Source: Mya arenaria (Eukaryota > Mollusca > Bivalvia > Myida > Myidae). Taken from it: a stretch of 64,000 nt of DNA. Below, piece by piece: positions 35,968 through 46,634 of the stretch. Within the stretch, counting starts at the first letter, position 1, and each line of letters starts with the position of its first letter. The position numbers were made by a program, and so were the translations under genes. The DNA is taken from the NCBI RefSeq assembly GCF_026914265.1, contig NC_069129.1, positions 12,306,269 to 12,370,268 of the forward strand, in the 5' to 3' direction. The notes beneath the pieces are model-generated. The model did not search any database. It was not told the origin of the DNA and saw only the letters and a list, made by a program, of their open reading frames with translations.

Positions 35968-36772
35968 GTGAAACCAGGTTGTCCATTACTCCGGAAACAA
36001 TAGAACATAAACATTTTTGCGCAAAATTACCATTTTTAAGAATCAGTGTAAACATTCCAGATCAGTAGACGCTTTATTTTTTTTAACAAGCATTCCCGTC
36101 ACTCAATAAATTATGCAGCTTCCAGCAGACGCAAGAAATTTTATACAAGGTTATCAATCAAAAATAAAAAGGAAGAATTACTGAAATGTGCATTAATATG
36201 TAGCCCTTCATTAAGAATGACTCTGTGTATTTACAGAGGAGAACTGATTTATTATAATGAAAGTTATCAACCACTTCTGGTACACACGAGTGTGTTTTGG
36301 GACTGTTTCAAAATGTTCATGAACTGTCAAATATTGTATTAGACAGGTATTATCTGTCATCTGGACATGCTCTGCTGATATTCAAAGAATAAATAATTAT
36401 TTTTTTCCCATTTTACTATTTTTTTGTTGGCAGACTAAGCAATACGATGTGGGAAAACAATCATTCAGGATGCACAGAGCTGCTATGATTGGACAAAACA
36501 ATCTAGCATGAAAAATATGGCCGTCCAATTTGTTTCACAAACACACTTCAAAGAACAAGACACAATCAACTCGAGGAAAGTGCTGAAGCCTGTTAAGGGA
36601 ACTATGAAAATACATGATTCATCATAATTATGGTAGTTCTCTATCAAGTTTGTTTAAATTGTGCCACTAGAGTAAATTTTTAATGTGCGACCAGTCTGAT
36701 TTTGAGAAGCCCTGGTGAAAACCATTTTCTATTTTTCATTGCAAAAATACCTATCAACTTCTATATTTCAGG
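35968..36772. other. No gene seen
   Basis: AT-rich intergenic sequence with no long frame. The stretch 36690-36716 read in reverse is CAGGGCTTCTCAAAATCAGA, similar to a terminus at 20945-20966, possibly a solitary hAT-like end. Confidence 0.4.
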
Positions 36773-36950
36773 GAAATCAAGAGCACAGGGTCCTCCTCCA
36801 GTTCAGGTCCCTCCAGTTTGGGACCTGTCCAGTTGGGACACCTCCAGTTTGGATCCCTTCATTGGAACCCCTCCAGTTTAGGGACCCCTCCAGTTGGGAC
36901 AACTCCAGTTGATGACACTCCAGTCGAGACCCCTCCAGTGTTGATGACCA
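36773..36950 (+). other. Possible exon made of degenerate 18-bp repeats
   Basis: Bounded by an acceptor-like TATATTTCAG and a donor-like CCAG/GTATAT. One frame (beginning g|GAA ATC AAG) is open throughout and reads low-complexity Ser/Pro/Gly text ending GTPPVGTTPVDDTPVETPPV. The DNA is a decayed tandem repeat of CTCCAGTTGGGACACC-like units. Phase does not join simply to the next candidate exon. It is either an exon born from a repeat or a chance frame. Confidence 0.25.
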
Positions 36951-37493
36951 GGTATATGCAAAGGCAGTGTTATTAGAACTGACTACCAGCCATGATAAGA
37001 TTTAAGATTTATTCATGTCAATCTGGACTACCTCGCAAATATTGGCCAATGCAGAAAAATGTTCATATGTTGCTCTTAGATCAGGCCACACCAAATAAAT
37101 AACTTTGTCATCAGATTTCCCGCACCTATTTCTTCAGAAAAGCAAAAAAAAATAATATTTTTTTAATCACTTGCGCCCGCACCATATAAAAAAATATAGT
37201 TATTTTCTTTACGAGCGTTAATTTGTTTAGTAGAATGTAGCCTTTTCCCTTATAACTGCGTTTTACGATCGTAACAATTATCAAAGCACCAGCTCAATCG
37301 TGCAGCCGCTCTATAATTAAAGTCAGTGAATGATATAGACCTGGATACAAGCGTCTAGATAATCGAGACTAAATTGACAGTTTCACTTCCTGATTCGTGA
37401 AAATTACGTCAACAAATGACAATTTTACCACCATTTAAATTTTGATTAAATTTTGGACAAATGTTTTTGTTTTAATTTAGCTCCCGCTAAAAG

Positions 37494-40400
37494 TAAGCGT
37501 ATAATTTATATACTGGGCATGAAGTGCTGAATTTCATCGTGAATGACAGTGATTATCCAAAGTTTGAAATTGGTTCGGACATGTTTGACGGGAATTCGGA
37601 TAACCGTTACAGTGAAAAGACAGTTTCAAATCGGTCATCTTTACCTACTTCACCTGTCCAGGTAAAAACTTCAGGTGTGTATTTTAAATTATTTGTTACC
37701 GTATTATATCATGTATAGGACGCTAGCATTGATAGGACGCAGGCAAAAAAAAACGTTGAGAAAACGGGTAAAACCCCTTAATATATAAGATAGGACGCAG
37801 CGGAAAAATGTCAAAATCGGAGCCGAAAAATTGAGGTTGGTAAAGTATTTATAACATATATTGAAGTAAAAAAACAAACAAAAATTGTATAAAAGGCATA
37901 TTTTGGTAAGTGTCTAGTGTATTTCGATAATAATCGTCGTATTTCGGTAATTAAACGTACACAACAATGATATATGTCTTGACATTTTAAGAACATTCAC
38001 GCATAATATAAGACTTATACAAATGCTGTTCTAATACTAGTTCTGACTGACAGTCAACCGTTGCAACCGTTGCATCTCCGGACATGCCCTCTGAATGACA
38101 GTCAACCGTTGCAACCGTTGCAAAACTGTGTATTGTCAAAACTAATGATTGTTTTGATAAGGCTTGTCGCTGCGCGGATTAAAGCATGTCAGCATAATTA
38201 TTGCGTGTCGGTAATTAGCCTTGCCAGCAGAAGGCACCTCGGGTAAAGTGCGAACAAACAACAATACGGTATTACCATCGCAATAGTTCGTTCTATTGAT
38301 GTTTTTCTAATGACAGACAGCGGGTGTTTTTCACACCTTCGCACATTTGAAAAGATTTGATAGTGACAATAATGCTACTTTGCGTTATGCACATTCCTTT
38401 ATTATTTTTTTAAAACAGTAACATACAACAAAATGTTTTGTAAAATATCGAAACATTAAAATCATGAACAACGATTAATTGATAAATACCTCCTTTCCCG
38501 ATTTTCCGTTGCCGTTATAACTCAATCCAGTTAAAGTGCTGACTCACATCGAGTGTTTGTGAGTAGCGTCCCTTTTGTAAAAAAGTAAACACTCGTGTTT
38601 GTTTTCAATTTATTTTTCAATAAATCATTTTAAAGTAAACTTTCAATATATTTCTGCGTGTGTTAACTTGCATGATTTAACCTATGTCAGTTGTTCACTT
38701 CGGTGACGCAGTACAGATACTTACTATTACCGCGTTCTTCCCCGGTCCGATATTTTCGACCTGAAATGGACTTGGAAAAAAACAGATGAAATTCTAATAG
38801 CATAGAAAGGACGCAGGCATTTTTTAAGACGATAATTGAGGGTAAAAAAGTGCGTCCTATGCATGATATAATACGGTATTTTGCTGTTAATATAGCAAAT
38901 ATGATGTATTTTTTGTATTATTTGTTGCCTTCAAAAATATACAATTAATGATTTACACATGTTTGTTTTTTATTTTGCTACAGATCAGAGTATTATAAGT
39001 GTTAATCGAATTTATATGCAATGCATGTACAGTAATAGAAAAATAAAGTTTGGCCAAAAAACGAGCACCACTTTTCTTGTGTTATCATCAAACTGTTTCA
39101 GTAATGCATACTACATTATACTACAATGAACATTAATGTATAATATTGCTTATTAAAATTTCAGATTCCTCAGATGCATCGGATCATGAAATTCCTGTTC
39201 CACTGAGGGCATGCTCGTGGTGGAGGCCTTGGTCGATGAGTCAATGTTCGTTGACAGTAGGGTGACGCTAAAAATTAACCTGACTAACATTCCTATGTGC
39301 TTCATGCAATCCCATGAGTTTTACCATTCACAAAAAACATCAAACAAGCCGGATTGTAGTGTTGGGAATCGGTTGCAATTTAACTATCGATGATCGGTAC
39401 CACTCAAGTAACCTATTATCGATAGTACAATCGGTTTTTAAAATACTAGATAGTACCTGAGTTGTAGTTTTATTCATGTACAGTATTAAACTCTTAATCA
39501 TTTATGCATATACCTTATGTCTATGATTGAAGTTATTAAGTGTTGTTGTATAAAAAATAGTTCATTGTCTTGCTTATTGTGGCTTTCATCAGCCTTTTTG
39601 TTAAAGATAACATCTGAACACTTACTAATATATATATATATATTTTTTTCGATAATCGATTATAACTAAATACTATCGATTGTCGCCGATTTGAGGCCCA
39701 ACCAATCGATTTTCGATTATAATCGATCATCGGAGCATCACTACCGGATTGTGTATATTTTGTAAATATTAGTCAAAATGGATAAAAAATAATGGTGTCA
39801 GACTGTGTGATTGAAAAAAGGTATTAATCACACTTTGTGTAGCGAATTAATTTTTTGTAGATTTTTAGATGTTCATGTGTATATTTAAACTATATATGGA
39901 AATCATTCAAGTGTTAAATATTTATGCTGATTGGATTTTGTCTATGAAAAAATATTGCATATTCTTGTATTTTCTTGAAATATTTTTTTGCTATATAAGA
40001 AAATTGACACAATCAGTATTTGCAGTACAAAATAAGTAAAAGTGTCTTTTGTATTTCTATTACTTGTCCAAATTTGAACAAGATATCTAAAAAAATTAAG
40101 GAAAATCTGCAAGTTTAAAAAAGATAGTCGTTAAATTCTGAGAAAGCCTAAAATCAAACTGGCGCTGGCTGGAATTTTCTGTGACATAATTGGTGCTGAA
40201 ATGGTTTACAATACGGTGTAGGATTTTTGTAAATTCTCTTCCAGAACTAAGATGGCTACCAAGGCCTATCGTGTAGTCATGGCAAGAGTGATAGCTGTAG
40301 TTTATATTTGATTGCAAATGCCTATATTTATTTTTCAAGTCACCTTGTCTAGTCATTTCCATGGCATGAGATATGACAATGTATTTTAAAAGAGAATTGT

Positions 40401-41612
40401 TTTTAACCCAGTTTTCCTAAGGAAAAGTGGAAAACCTAGTTAATAGATTTGGAAATGCCATTGGGCAGGCAGGTGGCTGTGACCATTGGCGCTTGTGTCC
40501 AGGTCTTTACTTAGCCATGCATAGGGTATTTTGAAAATAAAAAAAATTCAAAAAGGTTTGAAAAACTGGAAAACTGGTTTTGAGTTATCTCATTTATTAA
40601 ATATCTTAAAGAAATACATTTGCTTGATCTCAAATAGCATTTGTTTGATCTCAAAACTAATATTTGTATAGAATTGTCTTTTAGTGTTATCATTCTTTCA
40701 CTGGATGTTATTCTTGTACTGTTAACAAAATCATTGTTTAGTTAATAAGTGAATAAACATCATAACAGTAACAAAGATCAAGGACATTGGTGTATTCTAG
40801 TGAATATTTGTGCTTAAGTAAATACATTACTTTTTCAGCAGCTGAACATGATGATTCAACGGACTCATCTGATTCTACAATTCTCAGAAAAAAGGTCAAA
40901 AGAAAATATGGTGGGTTATATTTTTTTCCAAGAGCAATAACCTTTACTTATTACATGTACTGGTTGTATTGTATCAAGTCTCTACAATTCAATTCAATCA
41001 ACATCCTTTACTTGACTGATTCATGTTGAAAAGCAGTCAGTAGTTTGAGGCTTGACCGAGGCTATTGCTTGTTAATAACCATAAAATAAATAGGTGAACA
41101 AAAAACGTAACTGCCATAACATTATCCAGGTTAGCATAACAAAGGCACAAAGCACCAGCCCATGCTATCACTCGCCATGATTAGCTTTTCATTTGCTAGA
41201 TGTCTATGCTAAGGAATACAGTTAAAATCTTCTGTATTAGGAAGTACAAATGTTTTGTATTTTCAAATGTTCAGGAAGTCATATTGACAAAAGAATAATA
41301 AATGTTGAACTCAACAATGGCTTCCATAATTTTTAGGGTTATTGTGTTAAATTTTGCAGAGAAAACGGAGAAGAAGACACATGGTCTGTCGAGGAAAAGC
41401 TCCTATTAAAACCACTGATTCAACTTTCTTTGAGATCCGGCAAACCACCAGTGAAGGGGGATGTAACTTTACTTCAGAGAAGATATACAGCTTTGGCGTC
41501 ACTGCCTTGGGTGAAGATTAAGCATCAAATATGGGCAATAGCCCAGGCTGAAAAGAACAAAACTAAAAAGATCATGAAAGCACTAAAACTATATATATCC
41601 TCTGGAGGGTAG
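37494..41612 (+). CDS. Tentative spliced gene of unknown function, 3' exons
   Basis: Four segments join in one frame at plausible splice sites, except for one join. Segment 1 is about 37494-37674 (reads FEIGSDMFDGNSDNRYSEK, ends GTC CAG GTA AAA ACT TCA G / GTGTGT). Segment 2 starts 39165 after TTTCAG (SDSSDASDHEIPVPLRA). Segment 3 is 40839-40910 after TTTTTCAG (AEHDDSTDSSDSTILRKK, then KVKRKY) and segment 4 is 41362-41612, using the second AG of GCAGAG (ENGEEDTWSVEEKLLLKPLI, then PPVKGDVTLL, LPWVKIKHQIWAIAQAEK and a TAG stop). The 3' end of segment 2 has no clear donor in phase, and its 5' start is unknown. Ser/Asp-rich linkers followed by a basic W-containing helical domain suggest a SANT/Myb-like DNA-binding tail, known to me from transposon-linked proteins. 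It is interrupted by TIR elements at 37699-38876 and 39357-39743. Confidence 0.35.
37699..38876. mobile_element. 1.18-kb TIR element flanked by TA
   Basis: Ends CCGTATTATATCATGTATAG/GACGC (left) and the inverse with one change (right). TA stands on each side (37697-37698, 38877-38878), as for the 28.3-kb element. Inside, a 26-bp word containing GACAGTCAACCGTTGCAACC is directly repeated at about 38049 and 38098. The stretch 38041-38245 matches the inverse of about 53530-53690 in another element. No protein is encoded. It lies in an intron of the tentative gene. Confidence 0.8.
38041..38245 (-). repeat. Segment shared with the 53.5-kb insertion
   Basis: Words such as GTGTATTGTCAAAACT, TGATTGTTTTGATAAGG, GCGCGGATTAAAGCATGTC and GCCTTGCCAGC appear here and, on the opposite strand, at 53530-53690, with roughly 85-90% agreement by eye. 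Two TIR elements with unlike termini therefore carry a common internal module. Confidence 0.75.
39357..39743. mobile_element. 387-bp hAT-type MITE with perfect 8-bp target duplication
   Basis: Left end TAGTGTTGGGAATCGG, right end the inverse of TAGTGATGCTCCGATG: imperfect short TIRs sharing TAGTG. It is flanked by CCGGATTG at 39349-39356 and 39744-39751. Much of the interior is made of AATCGATTATAATCG-type palindromes. Eight-base duplications fit hAT. Non-autonomous. Confidence 0.88.
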
Positions 41613-42147
41613 TATTGTAACAGGGCGTCTGCCTATTAGTAAAGTAGCTTAAAAAGAGCATTCAAATATTGGTTAAAATTAAAAAATAACCAAGGTTCTT
41701 TGGTTTTTAATGCATATGCTGATAATTTTTATGTGAACAATGAAAAATCGTCGGCCTCAAAGATAAAAGTAGTTCCCTTTAATAACCTTGGATTCGGTGA
41801 TATGTTTGATCAGCAACTGCTTAATCATAATTTGATCCATTAGTTAAACAATGTATCCATGATCAATATGTCCAACACTGGGCCTCACAACTTCATGACA
41901 TTATTATTGTAAATGCAGAAGTGAGTTTAAATATGTCACTGTACATAGATATTGTCAGAAATTATGATAAACACAGAACTTGAACATGTTTCAGATTAAG
42001 CTTGCATAATCTTGAAATAGAACTAGGTAGACATAATATTGTTAGAGACCTTTAAGATATTGTCATATGTGTTGTAAGAATGTAGTATCATTTTCTGATG
42101 TGTAGTACACAATATAATTTCATTAGATCCAAAACCTTTTCAAGAAG
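41613..42147. other. Retroelement-like debris, no gene
   Basis: Short in-frame pieces at 41640-41840 (for example VPFNNLGFGDMFDQQLLNHN in one frame) look like eroded coding sequence, but I recognise no family. The rest is AT-rich. Confidence 0.3.
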
Positions 42148-42377
42148 ATATATGAAATTTTATGGAAAACATAAAATCATTTATAAACTTGAACAAATGA
42201 ACTATTAGTTGTGTGTCACCTTTTTAACCGTTATGGTATTTTCTTAGCATTGTTTATTATTTTTAACCAATTATTTGACTAGATCACTTGACACGCCTAA
42301 GCCAATGACATTGTTCTTGGCCATTCTCAGATATTTTTCGGCGTGGGCGATTGCCTCGCCAAACTTAATAATTTTTT
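42148..42377 (+). repeat. ~230-bp direct repeat, left copy
   Basis: Matches 44404-44640 in direct orientation with few differences (GAACTATTAGTTGTGTGTCACC-type core; AAGCCAATGACATTGTTCTT). The copies flank an SGNH gene remnant and an ORF1-like start. They do not begin TG and end CA, so simple LTRs are less likely than the direct repeats of a tyrosine-recombinase (Ngaro-type) element. Confidence 0.85.
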
Positions 42378-42510
42378 TATTATTTGTGCAGTGATTCCAG
42401 GAATTCAAGGTTATTCCTTTGTGACATTCATTACCTCAGTACTTTATTTGTTATATGGACGAATGATAACGGGGCGGCGACCTTAAAACAGGTGTTATTT
42501 CGGGTGCAAA

Positions 42511-43188
42511 GTGGACATAATACAACAATTTCTTTCACACAACGGCGCTCTCGCACGCTCTCGCATTTCCTTTGTGATTGGACGAGATGCAAGATGGCGG
42601 CGCCCATCTCAGAAAATTGTAAAATACAATCTTGGGACATTCCTACGTCTTCAGAATTTCATTCGTCGGTCGAGCACGTTGCAGTTTCACTTCGGCTTAC
42701 AGGGTTCTCCACTGATTCAATATACAGGCGCCACTGTGTCCACCTTACGTCATCATTTGGACACAGTTTCGGATTTCGGACCGAATATTCTCGTTCTTGT
42801 TATCGGAAAAAACGACGTGTATTCCAACAATGTGTCTCCACTGACGGTTGCAGCGAACATTACCAACTTAGTGGACACGTTATTGTTTGTTCACCATATC
42901 CCAAAATTGATAGTTCTGCATATGCTTCACAGACAACCATGTCTCGTGCATACCAGATTTCCAGTTGACATACATTGGTTCAATGGGAGAGTTGACAACC
43001 TTAACATGCTGCTGCTGGACAGGCTCAACAACACCAAACACTGCCGTTCCTATTTATGGCGGTTGAAGGGTTTCTGGTCTGATTATGCCCCGGATGGCTG
43101 TCAACTGTCTCATGACGGTCAGCTTCGCTTTGTTAGCAATATCAGAGCTGCTGTGGTCGCTGCCCTGCGAAAGTCCATCACTCATTGA
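42511..43188 (+). pseudogene. SGNH-hydrolase-like gene of a retroelement, disabled
   Basis: The main frame carries FIRRSSTLQFHFGL, QYTGATVSTLRHHLDTV (block II), FGPNILVLVIGKNDV (block III G-x-N-D), then a conserved helical stretch with HIPKLIVLHMLHRQP, WFNGRVDNLNMLLLDRLNN and GFWSDYAPDGCQLSHDGQ. The nucleophile block Gly-His-Ser-Tyr-Val is present at 42635-42649 but in another frame, so a frameshift lies near 42655. The usual D-G-x-H-L is DGCQL here, so the catalytic histidine is replaced by Gln. It cannot be an active esterase. Upstream residues of the open frame have no family support. The gene sits between 230-bp direct repeats and is followed by an ORF1-like start at 43934. Confidence 0.7.
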
Positions 43189-43339
43189 TATACCAGATAC
43201 GTATCTGCTTGTTTGATCCTTTTTCTTTGTTTACGTTGTTACAATTGGTGCCTTGCTTACCTCACTTTGCCAGTGGTTACGTGCACTTTATTCTGACCAA
43301 CTGCAGCCCAGTTGTCGTGCATTTTACCATTACATCTTC

Positions 43340-43740
43340 ACATCGTCACGAACCATTTCTTTATATATATGCATATGGCTTAGTTTTCGTGCATATTTTT
43401 ATACTTATTTGTATATTTGCTGGTATTGAACGTACATGGTTAGTTTACGTGCTTATTACTATGCTCCCTTCTGTATGGTTGACTCACATATGGTTTAGTT
43501 TTCATGTGATGCTCTAACCCCCCCCCCCCCCCCCCACTTTTTGCTCACATATGGCTTAGTTTTCATGCAACGCGTTATCCCCTTTCTTTTGGTTGGTACG
43601 GTTTATTTCCATGCCAGCTATCCAATGTTACTTTTGCTCGCATATGGCTTAGTTTTCATGCAATGCGTTATACACTCATTTTGCTTCCATGCCACGCTTA
43701 CGTTCGCATATGGCTTAGTTTACATGCGAGTTTTTTCCTG
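43340..43740 (+). repeat. Irregularly spaced 21-bp repeat and poly-C run
   Basis: CATATGGCTTAGTTTTCATG or close variants occur near 43372, 43488, 43549, 43641 and 43707 at uneven spacing (60-115 bp). A run of 18 C lies at 43518-43535. This is the spacer between the SGNH remnant and the ORF1-like start. Confidence 0.8.
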
Positions 43741-43933
43741 TGTCTGTTGTGATTCTTTACCTTTGTCATATATTACAACCGAATCTTTTGATGATTGGGT
43801 AACTGTTAAACCTGAATTTGTTAGTAATCTTATAATTTCTTTACTCAGGTTTTATCATATTTCTAATTTTATTGGGTAGCCGTCATTGTTTTGTTCAATT
43901 TTATATTACAACTTATAGGGTGTACTTTTTCAG

Positions 43934-44297
43934 ATGAAGCCCACAAAGAAACGTAAACGGGCCAATTCTACACCTGCCTGTGCATGCTGCGCCACAGCGA
44001 CTTGACTACAAGGAGTCCAGGACACTGCACCGTTGGTGGCTTCGCCTCTCTTGGGCTCATCTGACCATCCGAAAACAATCAAAACAGGGGAAATCCAGGA
44101 AAAGAACTGCTGCTCCGACTCAGCCTCTTCAGAGGTCTGACGCTAATGGACCCAACCTCCCACTCACCCCCCAATTGGACACTGTTGACAATCCAATGGA
44201 CCTACCATTTACTACTACTTCTCCTCCAGTGGACTACGACTCTGAACTTCCACTCCAACAGTGTAGGATTCTCCTGTTGGCGGTTTTATCCACCTAG
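43934..44297 (+). pseudogene. Retroelement ORF1 5' fragment
   Basis: ATG directly after TTTTTCAG; reads MKPTKKRKRANSTPACACC, then TGA at codon 24, with later pieces in other frames (RKRTAAPTQPLQRSDANGPN). The start resembles MRPKRSASSTTASCSSC at 31552, including the acceptor-like CAG before ATG. It ends near an AATAAA at 44305 and the right direct repeat. The body of ORF1 is missing. Confidence 0.45.
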
Positions 44298-44403
44298 CAT
44301 TTTGAATAAATGCCCTTTTTTCATTCAATCAACATGTTTGTTTTTCCCTTCGTCCATACAAGTTCGCCTTAGACTGGTTTTCGTTCTACCTAACCTTGGT
44401 CAA

Positions 44404-44640
44404 TATATAAATGAAATTTTGTGGAAAAACATAAAATCATTTATAAACTTGAACAAATCAACTATTAGTTGTGTGTCACCTTTTTAACCGTTATGGTATT
44501 TTCTTAGCATTGTTTATTATTTTTAACCAATCATTTGACTAGATTTAATCACGTGACATGCCTAAGCCAATGACATTGTTCTTGACCATTGTCAGATATT
44601 TTTCGGCATGGGCGATTGCCTCGCCAAACTTAATAAATTT
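44404..44640 (+). repeat. ~230-bp direct repeat, right copy
   Basis: Partner of 42148-42377, with small indels (it has an extra TTTAATCACG block). Together they bracket about 2.0 kb, too little for a complete retroelement, so the reverse transcriptase and recombinase have been lost or never belonged to this copy. Confidence 0.85.
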
Positions 44641-45049
44641 TTGATTACCTCCTCCTCCCCTGAGAATATTCTTATTTCATATTATTTACATTTTTTCCTG
44701 TTCATGATTTCTATGTGTAACTTTTATTTCCTTTATGTAAAAATTACATGTTTATGTATATTAGTTCTTAACACTTTTATGGGGCGGTAGTAGTAATAGT
44801 TAGAGCATAATAAGCATATGTTTTGGTTGCCTATCTTTCGGTTGTATCTCTAAGTACGCTGAACGTCAGGTCGGTGACCCCGTTAGGTCGGTGACCACTA
44901 AATCACGTAAACAAGTACATCGATCAAATTTAATAGTTTAGTTAGGACGGCGAAACGTGTCCTCGAGCAATTAAAATTAGGTAAACGACCCGATCCATCA
45001 AATTTAATAGTTTTGTTATGACAGTGTTAACATTCCAACTGCCGTTCGA
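44641..45049. other. No gene; short direct repeats before the PC4-like gene
   Basis: AT-rich up to about 44860, then GTCGGTGACCCCGTTAGGTC-type 22-bp near repeats (44870-44900) and a twice-present ATCAAATTTAATAGTTT word (44932, 44997). These may be upstream elements of the next gene; no motif is firmly identified. Confidence 0.35.
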
Positions 45050-46345
45050 GGGTGGCCAAGACGCTATTTAACCCGGCCAATTTTGCAGTGTTGATCATTC
45101 AAAAAATCTAACTCTTGAATCGGACTTGCAGCATCCGCTTCTTTATCGAAGGTAGGTGTTTATATTATATGTTTAAAATGTTAACAGTATACAACGTAAC
45201 TAAGTATGGTAATGGTTTAATGTTGTTGTTTTTTTTATTAAACTGAAAATTACTTATTTATTACAACATATTTTATTTCTTTACAGAAAATAACGCGAAA
45301 AAATGTTTTCTGTCATGAGTTTGAAGTGTGTAAAAGCGTTTATACATTTAATGAAAATATTTACGAAAAAAAAAAATTTGCCTTGCAGATGACAAAACGA
45401 CCGCTAGAAGACATCGACTCGGCTATAAAACTTAAAACATTGAAATTGGACGACAACTATGAGGTCAAAGAGGATTCGATTTTCGTATCGTCCAGCCTCA
45501 CCGCCGACGTGTCTGCCTCTCTTGTATTCGACTATGTGTTGTCAAAATTCGTTATCGAGCTGAGAAAAAACAAAAACGAAAAGGGAAACCAGCGTATGCT
45601 TATCAGAACGCAACATACAGGGCTTGATAGATAAACTGCCAATGGCAATAAAAATTGCCGAAAAATATCAACAACGTCAGACATCGAGGTCGTTGGATAT
45701 ACCCTTCGAAATTCCAGGGGAAGGGACAAACGAAATGACGTTAATGATGAGCGTTAAAGAAAATAATTTCTGAAAGACAAGAAAGTTTCAAATAGATATT
45801 CGCAAATGTTCGATGATTGGCGACACGATCCGTTACACCAAGGACGGTGTAAGACTGGACCTGGACGAAGCCAATTTAGTTTTTGACGAGCTCAAAAAAT
45901 ATATTGAAAAAATTAGAGGAGCGGTCAAGAATTCCCAACAGCTACTTAATATGGCGTATTGTTCGTTGGCTGTTCAGATGATAGAGGTGATTCACTAGGG
46001 GACGGAGTGCAACGGCTGCGCCACCGAACACCCTAGTCAGCGTGAACACATGGGGACTGGGGGCTGTATGCTGGAATGGTCGGATAAAGTCCAGCAATCC
46101 TGGTTTACAGTTCAAGCAATGATTGAGGCACCAAGATTGGTAGCCGTCTGCCAATCTGCCAGTTTCGCCTCCCATCCGTGAACGGGTTAGTGTCGTCTTC
46201 TATATTTTCGATTTCTCTTCTCAGCATTGACGAACTACAGCGGAAGGTAGAAGATCGCTCGAGCCTGGAAGGCGACGAAATGTATATTGCCTGCAAAGAC
46301 GCGGTGGGCGAAATCACGTTGCTCCCACTCGAAAACAAGTAGAAT
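45050..46345 (+). pseudogene. PC4-like (transcriptional coactivator p15-like) gene, frameshifted
   Basis: A GC-balanced patch with gene-like layout: possible TATA-like CTATTTAACC near 45062, a 5' exon with donor GAAG/GTAGGT at 45151, an acceptor CTTTACAG at 45286, then coding text in successive frames. Pieces: TKRPLEDIDSAIKLKTLKLD (45390-45633), QGLIDKLPMAIKIAEKYQQR (45600-45770), FQIDIRKCSMIGDTIRYTKD with GVRLDLDEANLVFDELKKYI (45789-45998), then ECNGCATEHPSQREHMGTGG and WSDKVQQSWFTVQ (46000-46179), then SIDELQRKVEDRSSLEGDE (46200-46342). The third piece has the I-D-I-R ... T-K-x-G-V-x-L ... L-K-x-Y-I order of PC4 domains; the fourth, a C-x2-C ... H ... H ... C, looks zinc-binding. AATAAA lies at 46463 and 46510. 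At least three frame changes mark a pseudogene, unless the sequence has indel errors. I cannot say whether it is host- or element-derived. Confidence 0.45.
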
Positions 46346-46634
46346 CTATTTATGTTATGCATGTTTCATAATACGAGTTATATATTCAGTTGTATAATAC
46401 TATTATGTATGCTTGCTATTGAAATTGAATATAATATTTTTGAGGTAACGGAAATGTTTTACTGAATAAATGTGCATTGTTTAAGAATAATATATTTGTA
46501 TTATGTTCAAATAAAACTTGTGTTGTATAACCATCTTGTTGATTTGTCCTGCTTTTCGATTTATTGTGCATGGTTCTGCAGCTGCTATAATAGCAAGTGT
46601 CATCCAGTGAAAGGGATTTAACTTGGATTACCAT

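Noticed and set aside
42384..42968. 194-codon frame overlapping the SGNH remnant
   Set aside because: It is an alternative frame over recognisable SGNH coding sequence and has no motif of its own.
42148..44640. LTR retrotransposon with 230-bp LTRs
   Set aside because: The direct repeats lack TG...CA ends, no target duplication or primer-binding site is seen, and no gag-pol lies between them.
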